Below are positions 7,727 through 16,720 of a stretch of DNA of 64,000 bases, in pieces. A program made the position numbers and the translations under genes. How positions within the stretch are numbered: the stretch's first letter is position 1; each line of letters begins with the position of its first letter. The stretch is from Pseudomonadota bacterium (lineage in GTDB: Bacteria; Desulfobacterota; Desulfarculia; Desulfarculales; Desulfarculaceae), in assembly GCA_018902755.1 (NCBI GenBank), contig JAHIQI010000050.1, positions 62,001 through 126,000 on the forward strand. The letters are read 5' to 3'. Under the pieces are notes generated by a model, which saw only the letters and a list, made by a program, of their open reading frames with translations, was not told the origin of the DNA and searched no databases.

Positions 7727-10147
7727 ATGGAGAACCAGATTCGCCACGTTGCCGTGATCGGCTCCGGCGTAATGGGCGGAGGGATCGCGGCCCATGTGGC
7801 CAACGCCGGCCTCCCGGTCACCCTGTTGGATATAGCACCTTTCAAACTCACTCCCCAGGAGGAGGCCCAGGGACTGGGCCTAAATGATCCCAAGGTCAAA
7901 AACCGCATCGTAATGCAAGGCTTTCAGGGGATCGTCAAGGGCAAGCCCCCGGCCTTGTTTTCACGCACCAGGGCCCAGCTGATCAGGGTGGGAAACCTGG
8001 AGGACAACCTGGACTGGCTGTCGGACGCCGACCTGGTTATCGAGGTGGTCCTGGAAAACCTGGACATCAAACGCAAGCTGTTTGAAAAGATCGGGCCGCA
8101 CATCAAGCCCACGGCCATCGTGGGCACCAACACCTCGGGCATCCCCATCTCAGAAATCGCCGCCCAGTTCAGCGACGATTTGAAGCGCCGTTTCGTGGGC
8201 ACCCATTTCTTCAACCCGCCCCGCTGGCTGAAGCTGCTGGAGATCGTGCCCACCGCGGACACTGACCCCCTTTGCGTGGAGCGCATGAGCGCCTTTGGTG
8301 AGCTACTGCTGGGCAAGGGCGTGGTGCTGTGCAAGGACTCGCCCAACTTCATCGCCAATCGCATCGGCGCTTTTGACGGCAGCTTCATGCTGGACTACGC
8401 ACTGAACCACGGCTACGGCATCGAGGAGATAGATGCCATCGCCGGCCCCTTGATGGGCCGCCCCAAGACCGCGGTGTTCAAGCTGGCCGACCTGGTGGGC
8501 CTGGACGTGAACTTGCATGTGCTCTCCAACCTGTACCCGGCCATTGCCCACGACCAGGCCAGGGAGGTGTTGCGCTCCGCCAAGCCCATGGGCATGTACA
8601 AGGACATGGTGGAAAAGGGCCTTCTGGGCCGCAAGGCCAAGCAGGGCTTCTACCGCATGACCAAGGGCAAGGGCGGCAAGAAGACCTTCGAGGTGATCGA
8701 TCTGGATAGCATGGAGTACCGCCCGGAGGAAAAGCCCGTTATCGAGGGACTCAAGGAAGCCAAGGCCATCGGCTCCCTTGCCGAGCGGCTGCGCCACCTG
8801 GTCAACGATCAAGGCCGCCTGGGCGCCTTGGTTTGGAACAACCTGGGCAAACTCCTGGCCTACGCCTCCACTACCATCCCGGAGATCACCGACAACCTCT
8901 ACTCCATCGACAACGCCATGAAGTGGGGCTATGGCCACGACCTTGGCCCCTTCGAAGTGTGGGACGCCTTGGGTGTGGCCCCCACCATGGAGCGGATGGA
9001 GGCCGAGGGCCTGACCGTGGCCCCCTGGGTTAAAGAGATGCTGGGCCAGGGCATTGAGAGCTTTTACGCTGACAAGCCCGACGGCATGTATTGCTATGAC
9101 ATTGCCGGCAAGTCCCTGCAAAGGATGCCTCTCAATCCGGACATCATCATTTTGAAGTCCCGCAAAAAACAAGGCGGCACCATCCTGTCCAACCCCAGCG
9201 CCAGCCTGGTGGATATGGGCGACGGCGTGGCCTGCCTGGAGTTCCACTCCAAGATGAACGCCCTGGATCAGGGCATCGTGGAGATGATCAATCAATCCGT
9301 CGCCGAGGTGGAGCGCAACTTCACGGGCATGGTGGTGGGCAACCAAGGCGGCAACTTCAGCGTGGGCGCCAACATCCTCATGATCCTGGGTGCGGCCAGG
9401 CAGCAGCAGTGGGACCAGATCCACCAGGGAGTGGCCGCCATGCACCAGGCCCTGGGCAGCCTTCGCTTCTGCGCCCGCCCGGTGGTGGCCGCGCTTTTCG
9501 GCATGGCCCTGGGAGGGGGCGCCGAGGTGGCCATGCAAGCTGATCGCGCTTGCGCGGCCGGAGACCTGTTCATGGGCCTGGTGGAAGTGGGGGTGGGTCT
9601 CATCCCCGGCGGCGGCGGCTGCAAGGAGTTGCTCAGGCGCATGGTTTCGCCGGCCATGGCCCGCACGCCCCACGAGGACCCCTTAGCCCTTTTGCAGCAC
9701 GCCTTCACCATCGTGGCTCAGGCCAAAGTGACCACCAGCGCCTTGGAGGCCCAGGAGTGGGGCTTCCTGGCCCAAACCGACAGCATCGTGATGAACAAGG
9801 ACCTCTTGCTAGACCGCGCCAAAAAGACTGTCTTGTACTTGGACCAGATGGACTACGTGCCGCCGGTTCCCGGCAAGGTCTACGCCGTGGGCCGCAAGGG
9901 GCTGGGAGCCCTGAAGGCCGGCATCCTGGCCATGCGATCCTCCGGGTTCATCACCGGCCACGATGTCACCGTGGCTTCCAAGCTGGCCGAGGTCTTGTGC
10001 GGAGGCAACCTTCCCTCGCCCCAATGGGTCGACGAGCAGTACATCCTGGACCTGGAGCGGGAGGCTTTCGTTTCGCTCTGCGGCGAACAAAAGACGCAGG
10101 ACCGGATCGAGCACATGCTGAAAACCAACAAGCCTCTGCGCAACTAG
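7727..10147 (+). CDS. Bifunctional 3-hydroxyacyl-CoA dehydrogenase/enoyl-CoA hydratase
   Basis: It catalyses hydration of enoyl-CoA and NAD-dependent oxidation of 3-hydroxyacyl-CoA. The 806 residues begin with a Rossmann motif GSGVMGGGIAAHVANAG (10-26). The dehydrogenase signature GTHFFNPPRWLKLLEIVPT follows near 157, then two C-terminal dehydrogenase domains, then a crotonase domain from about 485. That domain keeps both catalytic glutamates (ALGGGAE near 598 and GLVEVGVGLIPGGGG near 617). The order, dehydrogenase first, is the reverse of E. coli FadB and is seen in archaeal and many anaerobic bacterial homologues. With the thiolase that follows it completes a beta-oxidation turn. Confidence 0.93.
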   Translation: MENQIRHVAVIGSGVMGGGIAAHVANAGLPVTLLDIAPFKLTPQEEAQGLGLNDPKVKNRIVMQGFQGIVKGKPPALFSRTRAQLIRVGNLEDNLDWLSDADLVIEVVLENLDIKRKLFEKIGPHIKPTAIVGTNTSGIPISEIAAQFSDDLKRRFVGTHFFNPPRWLKLLEIVPTADTDPLCVERMSAFGELLLGKGVVLCKDSPNFIANRIGAFDGSFMLDYALNHGYGIEEIDAIAGPLMGRPKTAVFKLADLVGLDVNLHVLSNLYPAIAHDQAREVLRSAKPMGMYKDMVEKGLLGRKAKQGFYRMTKGKGGKKTFEVIDLDSMEYRPEEKPVIEGLKEAKAIGSLAERLRHLVNDQGRLGALVWNNLGKLLAYASTTIPEITDNLYSIDNAMKWGYGHDLGPFEVWDALGVAPTMERMEAEGLTVAPWVKEMLGQGIESFYADKPDGMYCYDIAGKSLQRMPLNPDIIILKSRKKQGGTILSNPSASLVDMGDGVACLEFHSKMNALDQGIVEMINQSVAEVERNFTGMVVGNQGGNFSVGANILMILGAARQQQWDQIHQGVAAMHQALGSLRFCARPVVAALFGMALGGGAEVAMQADRACAAGDLFMGLVEVGVGLIPGGGGCKELLRRMVSPAMARTPHEDPLALLQHAFTIVAQAKVTTSALEAQEWGFLAQTDSIVMNKDLLLDRAKKTVLYLDQMDYVPPVPGKVYAVGRKGLGALKAGILAMRSSGFITGHDVTVASKLAEVLCGGNLPSPQWVDEQYILDLEREAFVSLCGEQKTQDRIEHMLKTNKPLRN

Positions 10148-10172
10148 CGGTTGGACTGAGAGGAGCATCACG

Positions 10173-11381
10173 ATGCGAGAAGCAGTTATTGTCGGATACC
10201 TGAGATCCCCCATGTCCCGCTCCCGGCCTGGAGATATCGACCGGGCCTCACGGGACGTATTCAACGACCTGAGAATGGATGAGTTGGCGGCTGAGGTCGT
10301 CAACGAGATGTTTGCGCGCACCGGAGTGGACAAGGCCGACGTGGACGAATTCGTCACCGGCTGCGCCCTGGGAGTGGGCGAAAACTGGAGTTGGGGAGGA
10401 CGCGCCATCCCCCTGCTGGCCGAGTTCCCGGTGAAGGTGCCTGCCAAGATGATCGATCAGCAGTGCTGCTCGTCCATGGCCGCAGTGCAGCTGGGAGCCA
10501 TGGAAATCATGCTGGGCATGGCCGAGGTGGCCGTGGCCGTGGGCATCGAGCACATGACTCACGTGGCCATGGTGAACAACTTCATGGTGCAGCCCTCGCC
10601 CAAGTTCTTGGAAGAGCCCAAGTACTTCGTTGACCGCGACATCGCCACGGCCCTGAGCATGGGGCTCACCGCCGAAAAGCTGGCCAAGCAATCCGGCATC
10701 ACCCGAGAGGAGATGGACCAGTGGAGCGTGCGCAGCCACCAGTTGGCGGCCAAGGCCCTGGAGGAGGGTTTCTTCGCCGATGAGATCATGCCGGTGAAGG
10801 TGCAAACCCCCGCCGGGGAGATGGTGGTGGACCACGACGTTTCCATTCGCAAAGGCGCCAGCCTGGAAGACATGGCCAAGCTGCGCCCGGCTTTCAAGCT
10901 GGGCGGAGTCATCACCGCGGGCAACTCCTCGCCGGTCAACGCGGGCGCTTCGGCCATGATCGTCATGTCCAAGGACGCGGCCCGCGCCCGAGGGCTCAAG
11001 CCCCTGGCCACCATTCGGGCCATGGCCTCCTATGGAGTGGAGCCCAGCGTCATGGGTGAAGGCCCGGTGCCCGCCGCAAAACGGGCCTTGCAACAGGCGG
11101 GGCTGGAGGCCGCCGACATCGACCTGTGGGAAATCAACGAGGCCTTTGCCGTGGTCACCCTGAACGCCATCAAGGAACTGGGCCTAGACCCTGACAAGGT
11201 CAACGTAAAGGGTGGTGCCATCGCCCTGGGCCATCCCCTGGGGGTCACCGGCACCCGCATGCTGGGCACCGTGGGCCGCCTCCTGAACCAGCAGGGCAAA
11301 CGCTACGGCCTGGCCACGGCCTGCATCGGAGGCGGTCAGGGCTCGGCCACCATCATCGAGCGCGAGGAGTACGACTGGTAA
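10173..11381 (+). CDS. Thiolase (acetyl-CoA acyltransferase)
   Basis: Cleaves 3-ketoacyl-CoA with CoA to give acetyl-CoA. The 402 residues contain the nucleophile segment QQCCSSMAAVQ (Cys98/Cys99), the NEAFA segment, GGAIALGHPLGVTGTRM with the catalytic His, and the second cysteine motif ATACIGGGQG. All catalytic elements of a working biosynthetic/degradative thiolase are present. It follows the fused dehydrogenase/hydratase by 25 bases, so they are probably co-transcribed. Confidence 0.94.
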   Translation: MREAVIVGYLRSPMSRSRPGDIDRASRDVFNDLRMDELAAEVVNEMFARTGVDKADVDEFVTGCALGVGENWSWGGRAIPLLAEFPVKVPAKMIDQQCCSSMAAVQLGAMEIMLGMAEVAVAVGIEHMTHVAMVNNFMVQPSPKFLEEPKYFVDRDIATALSMGLTAEKLAKQSGITREEMDQWSVRSHQLAAKALEEGFFADEIMPVKVQTPAGEMVVDHDVSIRKGASLEDMAKLRPAFKLGGVITAGNSSPVNAGASAMIVMSKDAARARGLKPLATIRAMASYGVEPSVMGEGPVPAAKRALQQAGLEAADIDLWEINEAFAVVTLNAIKELGLDPDKVNVKGGAIALGHPLGVTGTRMLGTVGRLLNQQGKRYGLATACIGGGQGSATIIEREEYDW

Positions 11382-11414
11382 GCCCCCGGCAAGTACACAC
11401 GCCGGAATTTTTTA

Positions 11415-11468
11415 GGGCCGTGTTTGGGGCGAGGGGGGCGCTCAAATGGTGCGTCTCAAACACGGTCC
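11415..11468. repeat. 12-bp inverted repeat between thiolase and the next gene
   Basis: GGGCCGTGTTTG (11415-11426) pairs with CAAACACGGTCC (11457-11468), with one G-U pair, around a 30-base loop. It lies in the leader of the small gene at 11489. It could be a processing or stability hairpin; there is no T run after it. Confidence 0.45.
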
Positions 11469-11488
11469 GATATTAGAGAGGAGATGCC

Positions 11489-11926
11489 ATGTCCCCGAAA
11501 GAAATGAACTGGCAAGCGTTTCAAAAGCACCTGAGGTATACCGACGAGGAACTGGCCACCTTCAAGGCCGACCCCAAACGCGCCGCCGCCGCCCAAAGGA
11601 TGTTTTCCCCGGCGATCATGGACAAGTTCCTGATCATCGAGGTGGAGGAATCCCACGGGTGCAGCTGCGGGCTCAAGCCCGGCGACCGCCTGGTGTTCAA
11701 GAATCTGTCCATGCTGGACACCACGCGCAGCACTGCCAACTGGTGCGCCCACGCCATGGGTCCGGTGCCCCTGATCGCCACCGTAGCCCAGGACCGCTTC
11801 TCATCGGGCCTGGAGATCAACGACATGGTTTACGATCACTTTAGTTGCGGGGACGTGGGACCCATGCGCCACGGCTGGGGCCAGATCGTGATGAAGGCCT
11901 TTGTGACCGACAACCCCGACAAGTAA
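11489..11926 (+). CDS. Small Cys-containing protein, TIGR04076-like
   Basis: A 145-residue soluble protein of unknown function. The middle has GCSCGLKPGDRLVF (near 53-66), then NWCAHAM and later YDHFSCGDVGP. The pattern of a Cys-rich GxxCxxGxKxGD segment followed by a conserved Cys further on recalls the TIGR04076 family of anaerobes; this is from memory and unconfirmed. The start is ATG at 11489 with GAGGAGAT upstream. It is the last gene of the beta-oxidation run and may bind metal. Confidence 0.6.
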   Translation: MSPKEMNWQAFQKHLRYTDEELATFKADPKRAAAAQRMFSPAIMDKFLIIEVEESHGCSCGLKPGDRLVFKNLSMLDTTRSTANWCAHAMGPVPLIATVAQDRFSSGLEINDMVYDHFSCGDVGPMRHGWGQIVMKAFVTDNPDK

Positions 11927-11977
11927 CCGACCGAAGCGCGCCGCAACTGCCTGCGCCTACGGCCAAGCCCACGGGGG

Positions 11978-12176
11978 ATCGGCCTCAACGAGGCGCTGAG
12001 CAAAAGCCAAAGCATGCCGGGCAGGCTCTTCGGTGAGGGCATCGACCTGAGGCTGATGCCCTGCGAGGACATATGGCCGATCAGGCTGGACCCGGCCTAA
12101 ATCGACCAGATCATCGCCAACCTGGCGGTGATCTGGTCGGGACGCCATCAGCGGGGTTGGCAGCTTCATCATTCGG
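11978..12176 (+). pseudogene. Decayed histidine-kinase fragment
   Basis: Translation from 11978 gives GLNEALSKS, then LFGEGIDLRLMPCEDIWPIRLDPA, a TAA stop at 12098-12100, then IDQIIANLAV. This matches the region between the dimerisation helix and the N box of PAS-type sensor kinases (normally GEDIELR, DPxQLEQVLMNLAVNARDAM). After NLAV the match resumes in another frame as GRDAISGVGSFIIR (about 12137-12176). The fragment therefore carries one stop and one frameshift and lacks the rest of the kinase. The identification rests on motif resemblance only. Confidence 0.6.
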
Positions 12177-12644
12177 GGACCTGGCCAAGAAGGTCGGACG
12201 ATTGTTGGACAGGAGCCAATAGAAGCAAGCGGGCCGGCGTGAAGCGCACTCCGCGTCAGAAGCGCCGACCCAAGCCGCAAAGCGCCCCCTGGATGGCACG
12301 TCGCCATCCATCTCAGAGTATCGCTCTTCCAGGCGGCCCCCGGCTAGGTTGAAGCCGTCCTGTTTCTGGCCAAGGATTCAACGGTCAGGACCTAATTCCA
12401 AAAATGTTATATTGACCGAGGTGGGGACGAGGACGTCCCCGCCCTGCTGCCATATAAGGCACGCGCTGTCCAACCTTGCTACGATAAATAAGGTGCTTGG
12501 CCACCGGCACCCTGCGCCCGCGCGCAACCAAGGAGTTGGGGCGGGCCGGATGGAATCTGCGCACCAAAGTGGAAAGCAAATTTGTGAAGACCAAGTGAAG
12601 GCGATCTTTCCAAATAGCATGGACCCGCCTTCGGCGATGAAGCC
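12177..12644. other. Intergenic region with one short hairpin
   Basis: No coding sequence is convincing here. A perfect hairpin GGGGACG (12423-12429), loop AGGA, CGTCCCC (12434-12440) lies about 200 bases before the patatin gene. The first part may hold further decayed remains of the kinase locus, but I cannot recognise them. Confidence 0.4.
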
Positions 12645-14843
12645 ATGAAGCCAAAACCATTGCGCGGACGCCGCCTCCTGGGGTTGTGGCTTTTGCTACC
12701 CGCCCTGTTGCTGGCCGCCTGCCTTTGCTCCGACGCCGCTGCCGAAGCAAAACGGCCCAAGGTCGGCTTGGCTCTGTCCGGCGGCGGAGCGCGGGGAATC
12801 GCCCACATCGGGGTCCTGGCCGAGTTGGAACGGATCGGGGTCAAGATAGACTACATCGCCGGCACCTCCATGGGCTCCATCGTGGGTGGGCTGTACGCGG
12901 CGGGCTACACCCCGGAGCAGATGAAGACCATTCTGGAGCACGTGGAGTGGAAGGAGGTTTTCTCCTCCACTCCCCAGCGCCGCCTTTTGCGCTACGACAA
13001 AAAGGGCGACTCCCAATACCTGTTCGAGGCGGGCATAAAGCTGGACGAGATAGTGCTGCCCGGCGGCATCCTTTCTGGCTACAAGCTCGATGCGCTGCTC
13101 AACGGCGTATGCCTGCCGGTGGCCAACATTCGCGACTTCGACAAGCTGACCGTCCCCTACCGCGCGGTGGCCACCGATATCGTAAACGGCGACACCGTGA
13201 TCCTGGCGGGAGGCAGCCTGGCCGAGGCAATGCGCATCTCCATGAGCATCCCCGGCGTGTTCCCGCCCTATCAGTACCAAGGGCGGCTGTTGGTGGACGG
13301 CGGGCTGACCCAGAATCTGCCGGTGGAAACGGTGAGGGCCATGGGGGCCGAGGTGGTGATAGCGGTGGATGTCTCCACGCCCTTGCGCAACCGGGGAAAC
13401 CTCAAAAACTTCATCCAGGTGTTGGACCAGACCGTGGCCATTCAGATGATCAAGGCCACCGAGCGCCAGGCGGCCCTGGCCGACTTGGTTATCCGGCCCG
13501 ATCTCACGGCCTACAAGAGCGGCGAATTCGAGAAAGCCGAGGGCATCCTGGCCGCGGGCACCCAGGCGGCGCGGTCCAAGACCGGGGCGCTGCGGGCGTT
13601 GGCCGCAAACAAGGGCATCCCGCTGAAGCCATACTCGCGCGCGGGGCTGAAGCCGGTGGAGGGGGTGGTGGTGGCCAAGGTCACCTTGGACGGGCCAAGC
13701 TCGTTCCGCTCGGAACTGAGGCGCATGGCCCCCTTCCCTCCCGGTGAGCGGGTGACGGTGGACCAGTTGGATCAGACCGTGCAGAAGCTCTACGGCCTGG
13801 GCAACGCGCAGAGCGTTTCCTACGAGATCCTGCCCGCCGCTGGAGGGCGCTCCGAAGTGCGCTTCAAGGTCATCCCCAAGGATCTGGGGGAGGTGGCCGG
13901 CCGTTTGCGCTTGGAGTTGGGGGTCAACAGCGAGCGCACCAACCCCACGGAAATCGAACTGGCCTTCCGCCGCCAACTGAAGATGATCGAGGGCAGCCAG
14001 GCGCGCTTGAACGTGCTCATGGGGCGCTCTTACGGGGGGGCCCTGGCCATGGTGATGGAGGACCGCCCCTGGAGCGGGTTGTTCCTGCGGCCGGAGCTTT
14101 CCTACTACTCGCGGTTGCACGACCTCTACGAGAACCGCCAGATTCAGGCTGAATATGCCGTGGACACCCTGGCTTTGGGCCTGTTCACCGGCCAATACCT
14201 GGGCACCTGGGGCGAGCTTAGCCTGGGCTACCTCATCTCCCGGGAGTCCGTCGATCCCCAGATAGCCACGATCCGGGTGCCCGACACCTCCAATCAGCTG
14301 GCCGGCTTCAAGGCCAGCTTCAAAATGGACACCATGGACCGCATGCCGTTCCCCACCGGCGGCCTGACCTCCGACCTCACCTTTACCCGCATGCTAAAGG
14401 ACGTGGGCTCGGACCTGGACTTCAGCCGACTGGAATGGCGCGGCACCATGGCCATCCCCCTGGCCAAACGGCACCTTGTTCGCCCGGTGTGGCGGGCGGT
14501 CAGCTCATTCGACACCGAACCGCCCTTTTCCCAGGCACTGTTCATTGGCGGCTTCGATGGCATGTGGGGCTATGCCTACGAAGAATTCCTGGGCCAGGAC
14601 CTGGCCAGCGTGCAGCTCATGTACCGCTACGAGCTCACCCCGCTGGTCTACCTGCGTCTTGCCGGCAACGTGGGCGGGGCGTGGATGAGCCTCAGCGACG
14701 CCCGCGACAATTGGGAGCAGCTCTACTGGGGCGGCGGCTTTGGCTTGGGGTTTGATACGCCCCTGGGGCCGCTGGAGATGGCCCTGGGCCTGGGCGAGGC
14801 GGGCCGGGTGAACGTCTATTTGTCCTTCGGCCACAACTTCTAA
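12645..14843 (+). CDS. Patatin-like phospholipase with C-terminal outer-membrane beta-barrel
   Basis: A 732-residue surface protein. After a signal sequence (hydrophobic residues 10-27, then LAAC, which resembles a lipobox) comes a patatin domain: PKVGLALSGGGARGIAHIG from residue 40, the nucleophile elbow GTSMGS near 72 and the Asp of DGGLTQNLP near 218. A POTRA-like stretch (VERVTVDQLDQTVQKLYGLG-type, near 365-385) and a 16-strand-like barrel follow, ending in YLSFGHNF with a C-terminal aromatic. This is the layout of type Vd autotransporters (PlpD-like) and RssA/BamA-type fusions. It hydrolyses lipid acyl chains at the cell surface (family knowledge). Whether the LAAC site is lipidated is unclear. 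Confidence 0.85.
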   Translation: MKPKPLRGRRLLGLWLLLPALLLAACLCSDAAAEAKRPKVGLALSGGGARGIAHIGVLAELERIGVKIDYIAGTSMGSIVGGLYAAGYTPEQMKTILEHVEWKEVFSSTPQRRLLRYDKKGDSQYLFEAGIKLDEIVLPGGILSGYKLDALLNGVCLPVANIRDFDKLTVPYRAVATDIVNGDTVILAGGSLAEAMRISMSIPGVFPPYQYQGRLLVDGGLTQNLPVETVRAMGAEVVIAVDVSTPLRNRGNLKNFIQVLDQTVAIQMIKATERQAALADLVIRPDLTAYKSGEFEKAEGILAAGTQAARSKTGALRALAANKGIPLKPYSRAGLKPVEGVVVAKVTLDGPSSFRSELRRMAPFPPGERVTVDQLDQTVQKLYGLGNAQSVSYEILPAAGGRSEVRFKVIPKDLGEVAGRLRLELGVNSERTNPTEIELAFRRQLKMIEGSQARLNVLMGRSYGGALAMVMEDRPWSGLFLRPELSYYSRLHDLYENRQIQAEYAVDTLALGLFTGQYLGTWGELSLGYLISRESVDPQIATIRVPDTSNQLAGFKASFKMDTMDRMPFPTGGLTSDLTFTRMLKDVGSDLDFSRLEWRGTMAIPLAKRHLVRPVWRAVSSFDTEPPFSQALFIGGFDGMWGYAYEEFLGQDLASVQLMYRYELTPLVYLRLAGNVGGAWMSLSDARDNWEQLYWGGGFGLGFDTPLGPLEMALGLGEAGRVNVYLSFGHNF

Positions 14844-14909
14844 AAGACGGGACCAAGAGCAGTCAGACGAAATACTTGAAATACGCCCCAGCAATTTGGA
14901 GTATGCCGC

Positions 14910-16073
14910 ATGAGCCTGAAAGACAAGTACGCCGTGGTGGGAGTCGGATACACCCCGCAAGGCAAGGTGGCGGATCGGACCTCGCTCAGCTTTCACCTGG
15001 AGGCGGTATCCAACGCCATAGTGGACGCGGGCCTTAAAAAAGAGGACATCGACGGGCTGATCGCCTATCGCCATTTCCCTCCCTGCCCGGGCGAGCCGGA
15101 CCTCACCCCTCAATTGCTGGCGCAGCATCTGGGCATGACCCCGACCTACATCAGCCAGGACGCCAACTGATCCAGGGCCCACCTACAGCACGCAGTTGGC
15201 GTGCTCGATGCCGGGATCTGCAATTATGTGGTCATCTCCTACGGGCACAGCGGCCTGTGGGGCGGAGGGATGCGCCAGCTGTTGTTCAACACCAGGCCGA
15301 GTGAAGCGGCCTTTGGGCACTTCGGGGCGGTAGGACGCTACGCCCTGGCGGCCAGGAGAGGCATGCACGCCTTCTCCCGTGGCCCCGAGACCTGGAAGCA
15401 TATCGCCATGGGCCAGCGCAAGTGGGCCAACCTCAACCCGGCGGCCATAATGCACGCCAAGCCCATGAGCGAAGAAGATTACTACGGCGCGCCCCTGGTG
15501 GTGGACCCCTTCCGGCTCTTCGACAACTGCCAGATGAACGACGGGGGCCGGGCCATCATCGTTACCTCGGCCGAAAGGGCCCGCGACCTCAAGCACCGGC
15601 CCGCGCTCATCATGGGCCTGGGGCTGGACAATCCCTGCAATGAAATAGCCCAGGCCCAATACACGGCCGGGCCCACCGGCGCCAAGAAGGCCAGCCAGGC
15701 GGCGCTCAATATGGCGGGCATCAGCCTCGCGGATGTAGACGCCTGCCAGATTTACGACTGCTTCACCTACACCGTGGAACTCACCCTTCAGGACTACGGC
15801 TTTTTCGGTTATGGCGAGGGGGAGGACTGGTTCAAGGGCGGGACCATCGAGCCCGGCGGCCGCATGCCGGTGAACACCTCCGGCGGCCAGCTCTCCGAAG
15901 CCTATTTCATGGGCCTCACCCCCATCTCCGAGGCGGTGATGCAGTTGATGGGGCGCTGCGGCCCAAGGCAACTGGGGCCCGCGACGCAGACCAAGGAGCC
16001 GGAGATCATCCTGTGCAGCGACAACGGCGGGACCTTGCAGTCCCACGCCTGTCTGATCTTCAGGAGGGGGTAG
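14910..16073 (+). CDS. Thiolase-fold protein (lipid-transfer/BbsB-like) with in-frame UGA, candidate selenoprotein
   Basis: Reading through one TGA at 15168-15170 (codon 87) gives a 387-residue thiolase-fold protein with no other defect. The part before has DKYAVVGVGYTPQGK and DAGLKKEDIDGLI; the part after has AVGVLDAGICNYVVISYG, QIYDCFTYTVELTLQDYG, NTSGGQLSEAYF and LCSDNGG, typical of thiolase-like partners of DUF35 proteins. The UGA falls in the nucleophile loop (DAN-UGA-SRAHLQ). Compared with the window's own thiolase (CCSSMAAVQ), it sits at or within two residues of the active cysteine. A SECIS-like stem follows. The alternatives are a nonsense mutation or two separate pieces; the GTG at 15201 has no ribosome site. 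The start ATG at 14910 is clear. Confidence 0.65.
15168..15205 (+). promoter_or_regulatory. UGA codon and SECIS-like hairpin
   Basis: After the UGA (15168-15170) and a 16-base spacer, AGCACGC (15187-15193) pairs perfectly with GCGTGCT (15199-15205) around the loop AGTTG. Bacterial SECIS elements lie inside the coding region right after the UGA and need a short apical loop with G (and often U) near its start, about 16-37 bases from the UGA (from memory). Here the loop starts 24 bases after the UGA with G in second place. It fits, but a 7-bp stem can arise by chance. Confidence 0.45.
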
Positions 16074-16075
16074 CC

Positions 16076-16480
16076 ATGTCAGTCGAAAGAATATTGCCCG
16101 CGCCGGACGCCGACAGCAAGCCGTTTTGGGACGGTTGCCGGGAGCATCGCCTCAAATTTCAGCAATGCGCCGAATGCGGCGAGGTGCGCTGGCCGCCCAG
16201 CATCCTCTGCCCTCGGTGCCACTCCCAGGACACCCGCTGGATCGAGGCTTCCGGCCGGGGAGTCATTTACACCTTCGCGGTTTACCACCAGGCTTTTCAC
16301 CCGGCCTTCAAGGACAAGCTGCCCTATGTGGTGGCCGTGGTTAAGCTGGACGAAGGCCCCATGTTGCTGACCAACATAGTGGGACGGCCCCCCGAGTCCC
16401 TGGCCTGCGAAATGCCGGTGCAGGTGGAATGGGACGACATTTCCGAGGAGTACAGCCTGCCCAAGTTCCGGCCGATTTAG
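16076..16480 (+). CDS. DUF35 (zinc-ribbon/OB-fold) acyl-CoA-binding protein
   Basis: A 134-residue protein. The N-terminus binds zinc through CAECGEVRWPPSILCPRCHS (residues 36-55), preceded by the usual PFWDGCREHRLKFQQC helix, and the C-terminus is an OB fold (GRGVIYTFAVYH, LPYVVAVVKLDEGPML). DUF35 proteins form complexes with thiolase-like partners (Ltp2-ChsH2, BbsA-BbsB, archaeal thiolase-HMG-CoA synthase), where the OB fold holds the CoA substrate. It starts two bases after the stop of the thiolase-like gene, so the two are almost certainly a complex. Confidence 0.92.
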   Translation: MSVERILPAPDADSKPFWDGCREHRLKFQQCAECGEVRWPPSILCPRCHSQDTRWIEASGRGVIYTFAVYHQAFHPAFKDKLPYVVAVVKLDEGPMLLTNIVGRPPESLACEMPVQVEWDDISEEYSLPKFRPI

Positions 16481-16494
16481 CCCCTACCCCGCCC

Positions 16495-16525
16495 CGGCCC
16501 CATCCGCCGCGCGGGGATGGGGCCG
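16495..16525 (+). terminator. Hairpin after the DUF35 gene
   Basis: CGGCCCCATCC (16495-16505) pairs perfectly over 11 bp with GGATGGGGCCG (16515-16525) around a nine-base loop, 15 bases after the stop. It lacks a T run, so it may terminate weakly or protect the 3' end. Confidence 0.55.
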
Positions 16526-16720
16526 TCTGGCCTGGACGGGCCCGTATGCCCTCCCGGCAAACCAGTTTCGCCGCCGCATCATCCAATCATCAGGCCCCGG
16601 CCTCCTGTGCCGGCCATAATTAATTTTAGCTTTTCATTGTCATATATGCCGGTTAACCCCTAAATCCTATTTGTGAAGAAAGGTTTTTGAGCCTTAAGGG
16701 CGGTTGGGCAAGATTTTCGC

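Noticed and set aside
8303..9673. 456-codon open frame on the - strand inside the beta-oxidation fusion gene
   Set aside because: Shadow of the + strand gene; no recognisable domain and biased composition.
15201..16073. Treating the second part of the thiolase-like gene as its own gene starting at GTG 15201
   Set aside because: No ribosome site precedes it, it begins inside the SECIS-like stem, and the part before the UGA is in the same frame with matching homology.
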